64,000 nucleotides of DNA, taken from positions 2,914,001 to 2,978,000 of the forward strand of contig NZ_AP022615.1 in the NCBI RefSeq assembly GCF_010730745.1, given 5' to 3'. The stretch is from Mycobacterium heidelbergense. Its GTDB lineage: Bacteria > Actinomycetota > Actinomycetes > Mycobacteriales > Mycobacteriaceae. Positions 54,885 through 63,883 of the stretch are shown here, piece by piece (the stretch's first letter is position 1; every line of letters starts with the position of its first letter). Position numbers and translations under genes: made by a program. The notes below the pieces were generated by a model, which was given only the letters and a program-made list of their open reading frames with translations, was not told the origin of the DNA and did no database searches.

Positions 54885-55616
54885 TTACCTGAGGTCGCCC
54901 GCGGCGGTGCGGGAGAGCGGCCCGTTGCCCGCGCGGTTGTCTATTGGGGGAGTGCTGGTGAGTACACGGGCGACGGCCCATAGGGGAGGTATAGCGCGCC
55001 AGCGATCAAGCAGTGACCACGCGGTCCTGATCCGCGACGAGCATTCGGCCGGGTGGGCGGTCAGCAGCCGCGACGGTGGTGCCGAGCGGCTCAGTTGGGG
55101 CCACGTTGCGCCTACCGTGGTCCGCAGCCAGGTAAGATTTGTTAGCTTTGATACCGCGCCGGCGTCCCAGCGCACGACTAGGCCGTCGGTGGCCAGGTGG
55201 CCCCACTGCGCGGTCGGCAAAATGTGGCGGCGCCGGCCGGTGGGCAGTACCACCGCGTGCGTGGTGGGCAGCTCGCCGACGGTCAACACGTCAGCAAGAG
55301 CGGCGCCATCGAGGTATGAGGTGACGCTGTGTGTGGTGATCAGCAGCGCGGGCTCGGTAGTGGGTTGGCGGCTGAAAGCCCAAGCGCACGGTATGCATAA
55401 CCGGCGCGACCCAAACGACCAGGCTTCAAAGCCGGTGAATTTCTCGGAGATGATGCGCCCACTGCTGACCGTCGGTCCGTGCTCGCCGCAGCGCCCGCAG
55501 CGGCCATCAACCGGTGAGGGCGCGTGTACGCAGGGTCGGCCGGCGACGACCCACGCTGCGGCGGCGGGATCAGACAGCATCGAGCGCCACGATAGGTCCG
55601 AAACCACTGCCACCAT
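54885..55616 (-). CDS. Zinc-finger protein, possibly Csf1-like
   Basis: The product has 243 residues. Two CxxC pairs, C40/C43 (CGRCGEHG) and C74/C77 (CIPCAW), look like a split zinc finger. A segment KFTGFEAWSFGSRRLCIPC and a later LPTGRRRHILPTAQWG resemble the plan of Csf1, the Cas8-like zinc-finger subunit of type IV CRISPR systems (including type IV-B of some mycobacteria). No csf2, csf3, csf4/dinG or repeat array is in the window. The assignment is tentative; it may be an unrelated zinc-finger protein or an orphan relic. Confidence 0.4.
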   Translation of the reverse strand: MVAVVSDLSWRSMLSDPAAAAWVVAGRPCVHAPSPVDGRCGRCGEHGPTVSSGRIISEKFTGFEAWSFGSRRLCIPCAWAFSRQPTTEPALLITTHSVTSYLDGAALADVLTVGELPTTHAVVLPTGRRRHILPTAQWGHLATDGLVVRWDAGAVSKLTNLTWLRTTVGATWPQLSRSAPPSRLLTAHPAECSSRIRTAWSLLDRWRAIPPLWAVARVLTSTPPIDNRAGNGPLSRTAAGDLR

Positions 55617-56296
55617 TGGCTGAGAAAATCCGAAGAACGCGCGTAGACAGGGTAAGGGCTACCGAGCTAAGCGCGCTGATGGCAATGTTCTTCAATACCC
55701 CAATATAGGGTTTGACTAGGAACGAGCGAGCTGTGCAGGCACGTCTGCAATGATTTTCTTGCACTAAGAAGGGCCCTTGGCCGCGACTCGTGAAAGATTT
55801 TTCGTATTGAAACACAACCAACGACCAAATGTGTTTGCCATAATAGTCTATTATGCGGTATGATCAGTATTGTTGTATGTATGTCGGATTGCTCTATTCA
55901 ATTACGATAGAACGATGTTTCAGTTATGGCGGCCAAAGCAGCCATTTCTTATGGTTTTCTCAGCTTGTGTTACCCGCGCCCGGAGCTGCGTCTTTTCGTG
56001 CGTCGAGATTGACGCCAGCGCGACGCCTTCTCGGGAGTTTCTCGCGCTAACGCCGATCTCGGCGCGCCGTGGGCGACAGGGCGGCCTCGAGTAACCCGCA
56101 CAAACGCAACAATGGTCACACGAGAACCGGACGTATCGTTGGTCACGAGCCTCAGGGCAGTGATGCTGTCTGAGATTTGATGGCGTATGTGCCAGCACGT
56201 TGGGGATGAGGCATAAGGAAGTTTCGGCGGTGCTGGTGCGGTGCTGGTGTGGCCCCGGAGGGAAGATGGCCTTGCTAAGCGGCAGACTGACGTCGC
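55617..56296. other. Low-GC intergenic region
   Basis: About 680 bases, AT-rich compared with the rest of the window, with no supported gene. It contains a palindrome CATAATAG-T-CTATTATG at 55839-55855. The composition suggests acquired or decaying DNA. Confidence 0.55.
55839..55855. repeat. AT-rich palindrome
   Basis: Perfect 8-1-8 inverted repeat CATAATAG-T-CTATTATG in an AT-rich stretch. It may be an operator for a gene that has been lost. Confidence 0.5.
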
Positions 56297-56743
56297 AGGT
56301 GGCCAGAGGTGCTGACCATGCACATCAAAGACAGCGCGGTCGTTGACCTTCGGCTCTTGGGGCGCAGCGGTCACCGCGTGGAACTTCTGCGCGATCCGCC
56401 AGGCAAGGGGTCATGCAGGGCCAGGCCACATCCACAGGAACGCCTACGAGGCCGAGCGCGTCGGAGGTGAGAGTGTCGAAGTGGTCGGCGTTGCCCGCTT
56501 CGACGGTTGAGACCTCGATCGGAATGGACGCGAAGGGCTGGCCCCGGTAGCTCCGATGGCCGTGCGTAGCTCCGCCACCTTCCCGCGACGACGGGTTCTG
56601 GCAGTTCCGGCTCGATCGATCGCGGCTTGTAACTGATATGGATCGGTGTCCGCCAGTGCGTGGCGATGAACCTGGTACAGCTCACCGCCCGCCGCCCGCG
56701 GATGGTTGTCGCGCGGCACAGCCAGATGGATACGCGAAGGATT
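56297..56743 (-). pseudogene. Remnant of an AbiEi-AbiEii (type IV) toxin-antitoxin system
   Basis: Three minus-strand frames hold consecutive pieces. First (56740-56642) is an AbiEi-antitoxin-like segment, PSRIHLAVPRDNHPRAAGG and VHRHALADTD. Next (about 56525-56405) is a nucleotidyltransferase-toxin-like segment, PFASIPIEVSTVEAGNADHF and DALGLVGVPVDVAWPCM. The third (about 56400-56297) reads AWRIAQKFHAVTAAPQ and NDRAVFDV, the conserved qiAqKlHAvT region of AbiEii. At least two frameshifts and missing middle parts show decay. Confidence 0.6.
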
Positions 56744-57029
56744 GACGTCCGGCAAGAGAGACGATAGCAATCTCATTAAATATGATAATATAGGTATTGA
56801 GCGCTGAAAACTACGCTGCATCTGTAGGTCTGCAACGATCTGGCTTCTCCGCGAACGGCCCCTCGGGACGACTTCGGAATAATTTTCGACTTGAACTAAA
56901 ATCGCCGGTAAATGAGTTTGCTATCACTATCATGTAACCGATTTGAACAGCGCTTAGTTACATCTAGCGATTTGCGTTAATCGAATGCTATAGAACACGG
57001 TTGCACTCCGTTCGCCGAAAACGCCGGCA
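56744..57029. other. Intergenic region upstream of the third gjpA-like gene
   Basis: About 290 bases, AT-rich, without a supported gene. Its right end leads into the shared regulatory motif at 57030. Confidence 0.5.
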
Positions 57030-57047
57030 CTCAGCTTCTTCTTAGGT
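57030..57047 (+). promoter_or_regulatory. Direct-repeat motif CTCAGCT-N4-CTTAGGT
   Basis: The 18 bases CTCAGCTTCTTCTTAGGT differ from the element at 8-25 by one base and lie 42 bases before the gjpA-like start. A gjpA-like gene thus carries the same upstream element as the PGRS genes. Confidence 0.55.
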
Positions 57048-57089
57048 AGGTTTTGCCTCGTCCGCATTGAGCGCCATAAAGGAGACGTC

Positions 57090-58154
57090 GTGCAGCTCAC
57101 CGCTCGCCCCTACATCACCGCAGGTGTCGCCCTCGCCGGCGCCAGCATGATCGCCTTCACTCCGGTGACAGCATCCCCTCCAGACATCCACTTACCCAGC
57201 ATCCAGGTGCCCGCCATCAACCTGACCAGCGCCGAGGACCTCGCCGCGGCAGCCTTCGACCCAACCTTCGGCTGGGGGTCGGTCGTCGAGAACACCTACA
57301 ACAACCTGTCGACGCTTGGCCAGGAATTCTCCGCTGCCCCGTTTCCGCTCCTGCAGCAGGTGATCGCCAACCAGGAGGGCTACGTCAATACGTACCGCAC
57401 CGCGATCCAGGGCGCCGCCACCGGCTTGTATAACTTCGTCACAGGGACGGGCTTGTATAACCTTCAGGGCCTATTCGCTACGGGGTTCCACGACCTGTTC
57501 GTGGGTAATCCCAACGGGACGTTCGGAGCCCTCGGGTCGATCTATTTCACTGGAGTGCTCTCGCTCCTCCAACCGCTGGAGGGTGCCATCGGCGTCCCTA
57601 TCGACGAGGCAAAGAACTTTTCGAACCTGGTCGCTGAAGCATTCAGCTTTGGTGGGCCGGTGGAGTCACTCGCCCTGAACGTGTTAGGACTACCGACCAA
57701 TATATTCGGTGTGTTGGGTAATAGCTCCCAGGCGTTCGTCAACGCGGTAGGCGACGGGAACCTGCTGGGGGCGCTCACCGCCGTTCTGGATACTCCTGCC
57801 GACCTGACGAACGCCCTGCTCAACTCATTCACAAATGGATTCGGCAGCGGTACTTACTTGGGCATTCTCGCTCCAAATGAACTTATGACAATGTTGTTGG
57901 TCACCGCACCCCAGGCGTTGGCGACGTCCATAGGTTGGCAAGGGCCGACCGCCGCCACGGCCGCTGCGGTGGGCAGCCTGCCAGGCCTGTCGGTCGATGT
58001 GCTCAAGGGCTTTGACCCGGCGATGGTGACCGGTATCGCCGGTGCGCTCGGTCCGTCGTTGGCGACCGACATCGGGGGAGCGCTGACAACCGTTGCGGCA
58101 ACGTTGTCCGCCAAGATACCAACGATCGCGCTCAGCATCCTCGCTGCATTGTGA
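57090..58154 (+). CDS. GjpA-like exported protein (third)
   Basis: The product has 354 residues with a signal-like N-terminus (ITAGVALAGASMIAFTPVTA). The C-terminal 60 residues, LPGLSVDVLKGFDPAMVTGIAGALGPSLA to the LAAL ending, match the conserved tail of the copies at 2551 and 7725; the middle is shorter and divergent. GTG start after AAAGGAG. No ATPase gene follows; an intrinsic terminator lies 42 bases after the stop. Family name as for the other copies. Confidence 0.6.
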   Translation: MQLTARPYITAGVALAGASMIAFTPVTASPPDIHLPSIQVPAINLTSAEDLAAAAFDPTFGWGSVVENTYNNLSTLGQEFSAAPFPLLQQVIANQEGYVNTYRTAIQGAATGLYNFVTGTGLYNLQGLFATGFHDLFVGNPNGTFGALGSIYFTGVLSLLQPLEGAIGVPIDEAKNFSNLVAEAFSFGGPVESLALNVLGLPTNIFGVLGNSSQAFVNAVGDGNLLGALTAVLDTPADLTNALLNSFTNGFGSGTYLGILAPNELMTMLLVTAPQALATSIGWQGPTAATAAAVGSLPGLSVDVLKGFDPAMVTGIAGALGPSLATDIGGALTTVAATLSAKIPTIALSILAAL

Positions 58155-58196
58155 GCCCCAGCAAGGCCTGCCACTGCCGCAGGTGACAATATCGAC

Positions 58197-58226
58197 AATC
58201 GGCCCCCTCACCTGAGGGGGCCGATT
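58197..58226 (+). terminator. Intrinsic terminator after the third gjpA-like gene
   Basis: A perfect 14-base inverted repeat (AATCGGCCCCCTCA and complement) with a 2-base centre, followed by GTTTCT. The strong GC stem with a short T-run fits a rho-independent terminator. Confidence 0.8.
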
Positions 58227-58357
58227 GTTTCTCGTGTGTGGCTTCGCCACGCGGGAAACTGGTGGGCGAGGCCTGTTGACGACGCAGCAGGCCGCGGGAA
58301 TCGTGTTATGGATCCGACGTGGCGCGCGGGTTCATCTCCACCATCCGACACGCCTAT

Positions 58358-58426
58358 GGAATTGCTCACCCCTTGCGCGATCAGCCGAACGAACCGCTCC
58401 TGCTTCTCCACGATCATCCCACCGCG
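58358..58426 (-). pseudogene. Possible IS30-family transposase N-terminal fragment
   Basis: The minus frame reads RRGGMIVEKQERFVRLIAQGV, which resembles the N-terminal helix-turn-helix of IS30-type transposases. Similarity ends after about 23 codons and no catalytic part follows. It is short, so confidence is limited. Confidence 0.35.
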
Positions 58427-58734
58427 CCGGGTCTTCCGCTTGGCTCCCACCACAACCTCCGCATAACCTCCTCCGCATAACCTCGGTGTTGCGACGTTCA
58501 CTGGAATCCGCGCCCCCCGCGATATTCCAGTCCGACGTAGCACAGACGTGGCGGTAAGCGAATGAAGGATGGCTGTTTGTTAGCTAACAGCCGCTGATGT
58601 TGATCAATGTCGTGCCTGCGGGCACCGTCGTCGGCGAGGCCCACGCAGACACTCGGATCTCACGGCGGATGGGAACCGACGCCGCTGGTGCGATATGCAT
58701 GATCATGATGCTCTGGCTAACTTGTCATCCGATG

Positions 58735-58930
58735 GAGGCCGATCGAATTGCGGGCTGGTTTTGGCGCCGCATTCGCTCGCTGGCAGACCCTGTCGCGTGA
58801 GGGGCGGCGGCGAACACGGCCACGGTAGACGCAGTAGATCGCGAGTTTGCCCGGGACTCGCCTGAGTGACGTCGATATGATCCCGATCGATCAGCACCGA
58901 GGTGTCGATCAGCGTGTCGCAGGCCGAGCA
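58735..58930 (-). pseudogene. VapC-type PIN toxin remnant
   Basis: One minus frame begins DTLIDTSVLIDRDHIDVTQ, the N-terminus of a VapC with its first aspartate. The continuation AVFAAAPHATGSASERMRRQN lies in another frame, and the C-terminal half is missing. A frameshift and truncation have destroyed the gene. Confidence 0.6.
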
Positions 58931-58950
58931 TGGGGCGGCGATCACCGCAG

Positions 58951-58998
58951 AGACGTCATAGCCTCTGCACGCCCAGGCGTGCAGAGGCTATGACGTCT
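58951..58998. terminator. Long perfect hairpin after the third PGRS gene
   Basis: A 23-base perfect inverted repeat (AGACGTCATAGCCTCTGCAC onward) with a 2-base centre lies 9 bases after the stop of the minus-strand PGRS gene. It probably ends that transcript. Confidence 0.7.
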
Positions 58999-59007
58999 AC
59001 TGGACTA

Positions 59008-60291
59008 TCAGCCGGCGGGTGGGGTGTATGCCGCACCGTTGGCGCCGGGCGTACCCGGCTGCCCGGAGAGCCCGCCGATGCCGAAAGTACCGCCGGCACC
59101 GCCAGCGCCCCCGGCACCAGTGCTCACGGGGGGACCGCCGGTACCGCCGGCACCACCATTACCGCCGTTACCGATCAGTACCCCACCTATACCACCGGTA
59201 CCGCCGGCACCACCGCGGCCGCCGTTATGGATAAATGTGCCGCCAGTACCACCGTTGCCGCCGGCACCACCGCTGCCGCCGTTACCGAACAGCCAGCCAC
59301 CGAATCCGCCGTTACCGCCCGTACCGCCGGTACCAGCTGTGGCGGCGCCGCCGCCGACACCGCCGACACCGCCGGCACCACCGTTACCCATCAGCCAGCC
59401 GCCGCCGCCGCCAACACCGCCATCACCGCCGCCGCTGGTGGTACCGGCCGCACCGGCTCCGCCCAGACCGCCATTGCCGATCATCCCGGCGAACCCGCCG
59501 GCAAAACCGTTGGTGTGGGCGGAGGTACCGGCCGCACCGGCCCCACCATCGCCGAACAAGAACCCGCCATCGCCGAGGTTGCCGAAGAACCCGGAACTGC
59601 CTATCGGCGAGGTGTTGGTGCCGGTGAATCCGTTGACGCCGTTGCCGATCAGATCGCGCCCGAACAAGTCGACGAACGGCGCGTTGATCACCCCGTCCAC
59701 CTGTTGCCCGATCGGACTGGCAATCCACGACTCACCGGCCATGTGAATCGTGTTATAGAAGGTTTCGTATACCCCGTAAATGAATTGATTCGTCGTGGCC
59801 GCGGGGTGAGTGAGGACAGCAGCACCTGCGCCGCCGATATTGGCGGCAACCGTGCTCACGTTGAGGGTCTGGAGGGCGGGCAGGCTCGCGTTAATGCCCG
59901 CGAAGGCGGCCGAGTGAATGCCTTCGAGGGTGGGCAGGCTCGCACCAAGGCCCCCGAGGGCGGGCAGGCTCACATTGATACCCGCGAAGGCAGCTGAATG
60001 AATGCCTTCGAGGGCCGGGAGGCCCGCACCAAGACCCCCGAGGGCAACCGTGCCCACATTAATGCCCTCGATGGCAGCGGTGCTGGCGGCCGAGATCACG
60101 GGCTGGATGATGGGGTCGATGATCATGTCGAGCACGCCGGCGTGGGCGGTGGGCGCGGTTGCCACCGGGGTCATCGCGGCAGCGAAAAAAGCGCCGGCGA
60201 CCGTGCCCAGGCCGACCACACGGCCGCGACGGTGCGCCTTCGCGTTGCGCGACCGACGATCCCGCCTCATGCTGTGCTGCTTACGTTTCAT
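59008..60291 (-). CDS. PE-less exported PGRS-repeat protein (third)
   Basis: The product has 427 residues: basic N-terminus MKRKQHSMRRDRRSRNAK, hydrophobic core ending AHA, LDMIIDPIIQPV, alanine/leucine repeats (LEGIHSAAFAGI, LPALGGLGASLP), linker with GQQVDGVINAPFVDLFGRDLIGNG, and a GNGGxGG repeat tail. The ATG at 60291 matches the other copies and follows AGGAGGG; GTG at 60297 is an alternative. It is convergent with the gjpA-like gene at 57090, and no ATPase gene accompanies it. Confidence 0.8.
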   Translation of the reverse strand: MKRKQHSMRRDRRSRNAKAHRRGRVVGLGTVAGAFFAAAMTPVATAPTAHAGVLDMIIDPIIQPVISAASTAAIEGINVGTVALGGLGAGLPALEGIHSAAFAGINVSLPALGGLGASLPTLEGIHSAAFAGINASLPALQTLNVSTVAANIGGAGAAVLTHPAATTNQFIYGVYETFYNTIHMAGESWIASPIGQQVDGVINAPFVDLFGRDLIGNGVNGFTGTNTSPIGSSGFFGNLGDGGFLFGDGGAGAAGTSAHTNGFAGGFAGMIGNGGLGGAGAAGTTSGGGDGGVGGGGGWLMGNGGAGGVGGVGGGAATAGTGGTGGNGGFGGWLFGNGGSGGAGGNGGTGGTFIHNGGRGGAGGTGGIGGVLIGNGGNGGAGGTGGPPVSTGAGGAGGAGGTFGIGGLSGQPGTPGANGAAYTPPAG

Positions 60292-60339
60292 CTGCACGCC
60301 CTCCTGCGCTGGCCTAATAGAACAATGTTTCAGAAACGT

Positions 60340-60357
60340 ACCTGAGGAGAACCTGAG
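60340..60357 (-). promoter_or_regulatory. Perfect direct-repeat motif CTCAGGT-N4-CTCAGGT
   Basis: On the minus strand CTCAGGT-TCTC-CTCAGGT is a perfect 7-4-7 direct repeat, 48 bases before the PGRS start at 60291. It is the clearest example of the shared element. Confidence 0.6.
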
Positions 60358-61272
60358 TGCTGGCGGCTTTTGGTGGACGCGTTAGGACCCGACCTAAGAT
60401 CTCGACTGCCCGCAACTCTGCATCCCCGCAAAATCGCTGGAAACCGGCTGACGATCAACCCAGTAGCAAACGTTGCATCGCAGCGGGATATTTCAAGTCG
60501 AAATCATACCGGGAGCTGTTGAAACGCTTTCACCTTGGAGCAACGTTAGCCGCGGGAGCGGCTTAACAGCCGTTCTGGCGGCTGAAAGGCGGGAAGGTTT
60601 GTTTGCTGCAGAGCGCGGATTGAGTAACCAACGTCGCGAGCGTGACGTGGCTGCGAGTTCCGGCGCAACTTTTCGCAATGGCGTCACGCTCGCGGTTCCG
60701 CGTGGTTCCGGCGAGATGGCTGCTGGTCGATGCCGGTGCGAATGAAAATCGTTAGACCCCGGCCTCAAGCCGACTTGGCGAGGCCGAGGTCATTCGACTA
60801 GAGCACCGACCCGAAGGCCATCCCCAACGCTGGTCCCGAAGCCGTTTGTTTCACCGGCCGCATCGGAGTGCACTTCAGCGACTGTAAAGGATTTACCCGC
60901 AATCGAGCGGTGGCCACACGCCGCCGCTGAATACTGTCGACCCTGGAGCAAGCCGGCCCGAGACTTGGACAAGAAACCGCACGTGCCACGGAGCGAGTCG
61001 TCCATTGTTCTGCAGCAGATACACGCTGCCACCGCTAGCTCGCACCTGTCGCGCGTAGTCGATAAGGAGGTCCGGCACCCACCCAGTCGGTGCCCCGTGT
61101 TGTGAGCAGCAGCGCCCGCGCGTTGGCCTCATTGCTGTCGTCATCGACGAGTGTAAGTGTGTCGCGTGCGCCAAGTGCGTTCGCAGCGGTCTCGGTACCG
61201 AATTGCCTTGTCGCATAACTAGTTCCACGCGCACCGGTGTGTCAAACGCCCGCGGTACTTTCGCCGGACCGC
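60358..61272. other. Intergenic region, no confident gene
   Basis: About 900 bases. Short minus-strand ORFs (such as one with SFTVAEVHSDAAGETNGFG near 60800-60900) look like gene fragments but none can be assigned. A 13-base inverted repeat (CGCGAGCGTGACG) lies at 60635-60694. Confidence 0.5.
60635..60694. repeat. Inverted repeat CGCGAGCGTGACG
   Basis: A 13-base perfect inverted repeat with arms at 60635-60647 and 60682-60694 and a 34-base spacer. The CGTCACGC core is also in the repeat at 47395. Confidence 0.65.
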
Positions 61273-61569
61273 TTAGGCGGCGTCGATCCGGATCGTGAGT
61301 CGCCCTCCGCATGCGCGGGCGAGTCTTTCGAGAAGTGCGACTGTCGGTGTGCGGGCGCCCGCTTCGATCGCGGCTATCGCCGACTGCGTTGTTCCCATTC
61401 GCCGTGCCAGCTCTGTTTGAGTTAATCCAGCGGATTCGCGTGCGCGATAAACTGTTTCGGCGAGTTGCATCGCCGGTCCCGCTGTCGCATAGGCCTTATC
61501 GAATACTTGTCGGTCGTCAGGGCTGAGTTCGTCGATCAGCTGCTGGCGCCGCTGGTTGTAATCGCTCAT
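61273..61569 (-). CDS. higA: HigA-type antitoxin (XRE helix-turn-helix)
   Basis: The product has 98 residues with an XRE helix-turn-helix: RARESAGLTQTELARRMGTTQSAIAAIEAGARTPTVALLERLA. It is the second gene of a toxin-first pair, overlapping the toxin gene by four bases. It binds the toxin and represses the operon through the upstream palindromes. Confidence 0.9.
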   Translation of the reverse strand: MSDYNQRRQQLIDELSPDDRQVFDKAYATAGPAMQLAETVYRARESAGLTQTELARRMGTTQSAIAAIEAGARTPTVALLERLARACGGRLTIRIDAA

Positions 61570-61910
61570 CGGCTATCTCCTCGGTGTCGCCGCAGTACGT
61601 TGCGTGCGCGCTGGACCTCTTTGCGTTTGTTGTTGCGCTGCTTGCCGAATGTGGTGAGGGTGATGATGCGCCGTTTCGGCTCGACTGTGGAGGTGATGCG
61701 TTGATTCACTCGCTCGCAGCGAAACCGCAGCTCCCACAGCCGATCGGCTAGCTTTCGGCTGTGCGGCATTCCCAATTCTGTGCCCCGCTCGGAGAGGAGG
61801 TCGAGCGCCCGCACGGCTTGCGCCTTCGCTTTGAGGGGCAGCGTGTCGAGCCACTGGTCCACCTCCTTGCTCAGTTCGATGCGCCAGGGCTGAGCATCGC
61901 GGTCCGCCAC
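61566..61910 (-). CDS. higB: HigB/Gp49-type RelE-superfamily toxin
   Basis: The product has 114 residues: WRIELSKEVDQWLDTLPLKAKAQAVRALDLLSERG, then KLADRLWELRF and the basic RRIITLTTFGKQRNNKRKEVQRA with the residues typical of ribosome-dependent mRNA interferases. The toxin-first order fits HigBA. Confidence 0.9.
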   Translation of the reverse strand: MADRDAQPWRIELSKEVDQWLDTLPLKAKAQAVRALDLLSERGTELGMPHSRKLADRLWELRFRCERVNQRITSTVEPKRRIITLTTFGKQRNNKRKEVQRARNVLRRHRGDSR

Positions 61911-61920
61911 GAGCCATAGT

Positions 61921-61952
61921 ATAGCGCATTAGCTATATAGCGGAAGCGCTAT
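61921..61952. promoter_or_regulatory. Palindromic operator of higBA
   Basis: ATAGCGC (61921-61927) pairs with GCGCTAT (61946-61952), with the palindrome GCTATATAGC (61932-61941) between them. The site begins 10 bases before the toxin start and overlaps the likely -10 region. Confidence 0.6.
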
Positions 61953-62040
61953 TTGCTTCGGGTGTCCGCTACTACTGAGCCGCAATCAGCAGGCGCACGT
62001 CCAGTGACGCCTGGACCAGCACCCCTCCCCGCGCAGCAAG

Positions 62041-62110
62041 CGCGTGCTGCGCCGACCTGTTCCGCGAGGGCTACACCGACGTCGCGCAATTCACCCTCGC
62101 CAAGAGCTGA
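62041..62110 (+). pseudogene. Short 3' gene fragment, unassigned
   Basis: A plus-strand frame ends ADLFREGYTDVAQFTLAKS then TGA, which has the look of an authentic C-terminus, but no upstream coding part of a recognised family is present. Confidence 0.25.
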
Positions 62111-62148
62111 CGGCGATCCTGGCCTCCGACCCCACACCCCTCACACCG

Positions 62149-62205
62149 CGAAAGTGCCACTGGTAACACACTTCTCGAGTGAGGCCGTAGCCAGTGGCAC
62201 TTTCG
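62149..62205. repeat. Inverted repeat CGAAAGTGCCACTGG
   Basis: A perfect 15-base inverted repeat with arms at 62149-62163 and 62191-62205 and a 27-base spacer. It may end transcription from the gene fragment to its left. Confidence 0.65.
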
Positions 62206-62374
62206 TGTTGTTGCGCCAAGGACGTGATGCGACAATCGGGTCGGTATCAGCACCGCCGAAAGTTCCCTACGACTCAATCGTCAACGTGATAGCACATACG
62301 TCATCAAATTTTCAGACAGCATCACTACCCCACACGAGTAACCGACGGTGCCCCCGGTTTAATGTGGCCACGCC

Positions 62375-62844
62375 ATGCCGCTCACAACACCGAAATCTGC
62401 TTTACTGCAACAAATGTCGACTGAAATCCAGAACCAGGCATGCGACCTGGTGCGCCTGATCACCGTTAAGCACATCGACGTCGTCGAAACGACCGAACAG
62501 GATCTGTTGTCCAGCATCTTGGACTACTTACGGACCGCCGTGCGCGCCTCGTACGTTAGCCCCGAGATGACCGTATTGACGCTGCAATTGACGCTATCTA
62601 CCGAGCCTGCGGCGAAGGTGGCGATGCACCGGATGCTACACACGAACGTCGAGTTTTACGTCGCCTCGTCGAGATTGTTGCACCAGAAGAGCTTCCGCAC
62701 GTCGCTTTCGGTATCAGCGCTGCGTTGACGGGTTCGCTCATTGGGTTACTCAACGGCAGAATGACTTTGGAGGCTTCGCTACGCCATGTCGAGTGGGTCG
62801 CGCCTGTCCTGCTCGGCGATGTACAGCCGCGCACGCGGAAGTAG
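62375..62844 (+). pseudogene. Partial, frameshifted TetR-family gene
   Basis: From 62375 the frame gives 117 residues, of which ILDYL, SPEMTVLTLQLTLSTEP and MHRMLHTN match the ligand domain of the TetR protein at 63257. After a frameshift near 62665-62675 the match resumes in another frame (VAPEELPHVAFGISAALTGSLIGLL, then NGRMTLEASLRHVEWV) to TAG at 62844. The DNA-binding domain is missing. It is a degenerate duplicate of the downstream gene. Confidence 0.75.
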
Positions 62845-63256
62845 GTTCACATTGCTTTCGCGCAAACCGAGAAATCGATGGAGTCCGAATACCGACAGTC
62901 AAGACTCCTGACCCGGGCGATAGACGAACGCGCCGATCAATGTCGCCAAGTTCGAAGCCGGTTGGCCGACCCCGACGTGATCGGCGGTGCCGGGATGCAG
63001 ACCTTGTCGGCTAACCGCCTCGAGAGGCCAGTGTGAGCGGTCGACGTCATCAGCAGCACCAACTAGCTGCAGTAACACTATGACATCCGACTAATCTGCC
63101 GTATGATTCGACAAGCATTAGGAAACCTTCGGAGGGTATCCCGGTACTGGTCGTCGGGTCCGAAGTGGAGGTCGCATCGTCAAAAAGTCACCTTCGCGCA
63201 TCTCGCCGCCACGCGATGCACCGCGTGAACGTTCCGACCGGGCCCAATCCGCTCCC
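62845..63256. other. Intergenic region upstream of the TetR gene
   Basis: About 410 bases without a supported gene. A promoter-like pair lies at 63080-63107. Confidence 0.5.
63080..63107 (+). promoter_or_regulatory. Candidate promoter of the TetR gene
   Basis: ATGACA (63080-63085) and TATGAT (63102-63107) with a 16-base spacer fit a SigA-type promoter. It lies 150 bases before the annotated start, leaving room for a longer N-terminus or a leader. Confidence 0.4.
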
Positions 63257-63883
63257 TTGACAGAGATGACCAGCAGTCAGCTGAAACGGCGAGCCAAGAT
63301 CGTCGATGCGGTTATCGACATGGTCACCGAGGCCGGCGCCGATACAGTGCAGATGCGCGACGTAGCCCAGCGGTCAGGAATGGCACTGGCCACCGTCTAT
63401 AAGTACTTCAGCTCCAAGGAAGACCTCTTAGCGGCGGCCCTGGACAGCTGGCAGAACCGGGAGGCTGAGCCGATCCTAAGCGGCGACGAACCGCCTGATC
63501 AGGACCCTGTGTCTGGCATCGTGGACTACTTGTGGCGCTCGCAGCGCTCCGCCCATGCCAACCCCGAGTTGACCGCACTGACGCTGCAGTTGACGATATC
63601 CACTGAGCGTGGGGCGAAAGCGGCGATCGACCACCTGATATACACGAACACCATGGTTTTCAAGCACTTCCTCGCCGATGTTGCGCCGGAAGATCTTCGG
63701 CGGGTCGGCTTTGGTCTCGGCAGCGCGTTTACCAGTTCGCTGATCTGGTTGCTCACCGGCAGAATGACTTTGGAGGAATCGCAAAGCCATGTCGAGTGGG
63801 TCGTGCGTGTCTTGCTCGGCGAAACACAGCAGCGCGTGCAAAAGCAGGTTGACATCGCTTCGCGCAAGCTGAGAGATCGATGA
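63257..63883 (+). CDS. TetR-family transcriptional regulator
   Basis: The product has 208 residues. The helix-turn-helix is at about 30-62 (DTVQMRDVAQRSGMALATVYKYFSSKEDLL). The ligand domain is similar to that of the broken gene at 62375, so the two arose by tandem duplication. The start is uncertain: TTG at 63257, ATG at 63266 or a start further upstream, since the frame is open for some 80 bases. No divergent target gene is in the window. Confidence 0.85.
   Translation: MTEMTSSQLKRRAKIVDAVIDMVTEAGADTVQMRDVAQRSGMALATVYKYFSSKEDLLAAALDSWQNREAEPILSGDEPPDQDPVSGIVDYLWRSQRSAHANPELTALTLQLTISTERGAKAAIDHLIYTNTMVFKHFLADVAPEDLRRVGFGLGSAFTSSLIWLLTGRMTLEESQSHVEWVVRVLLGETQQRVQKQVDIASRKLRDR

Noticed and set aside
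55853..56094. Plus-strand ORFs in the AT-rich region
   Set aside because: No start signals or domain; composition is that of decaying sequence.
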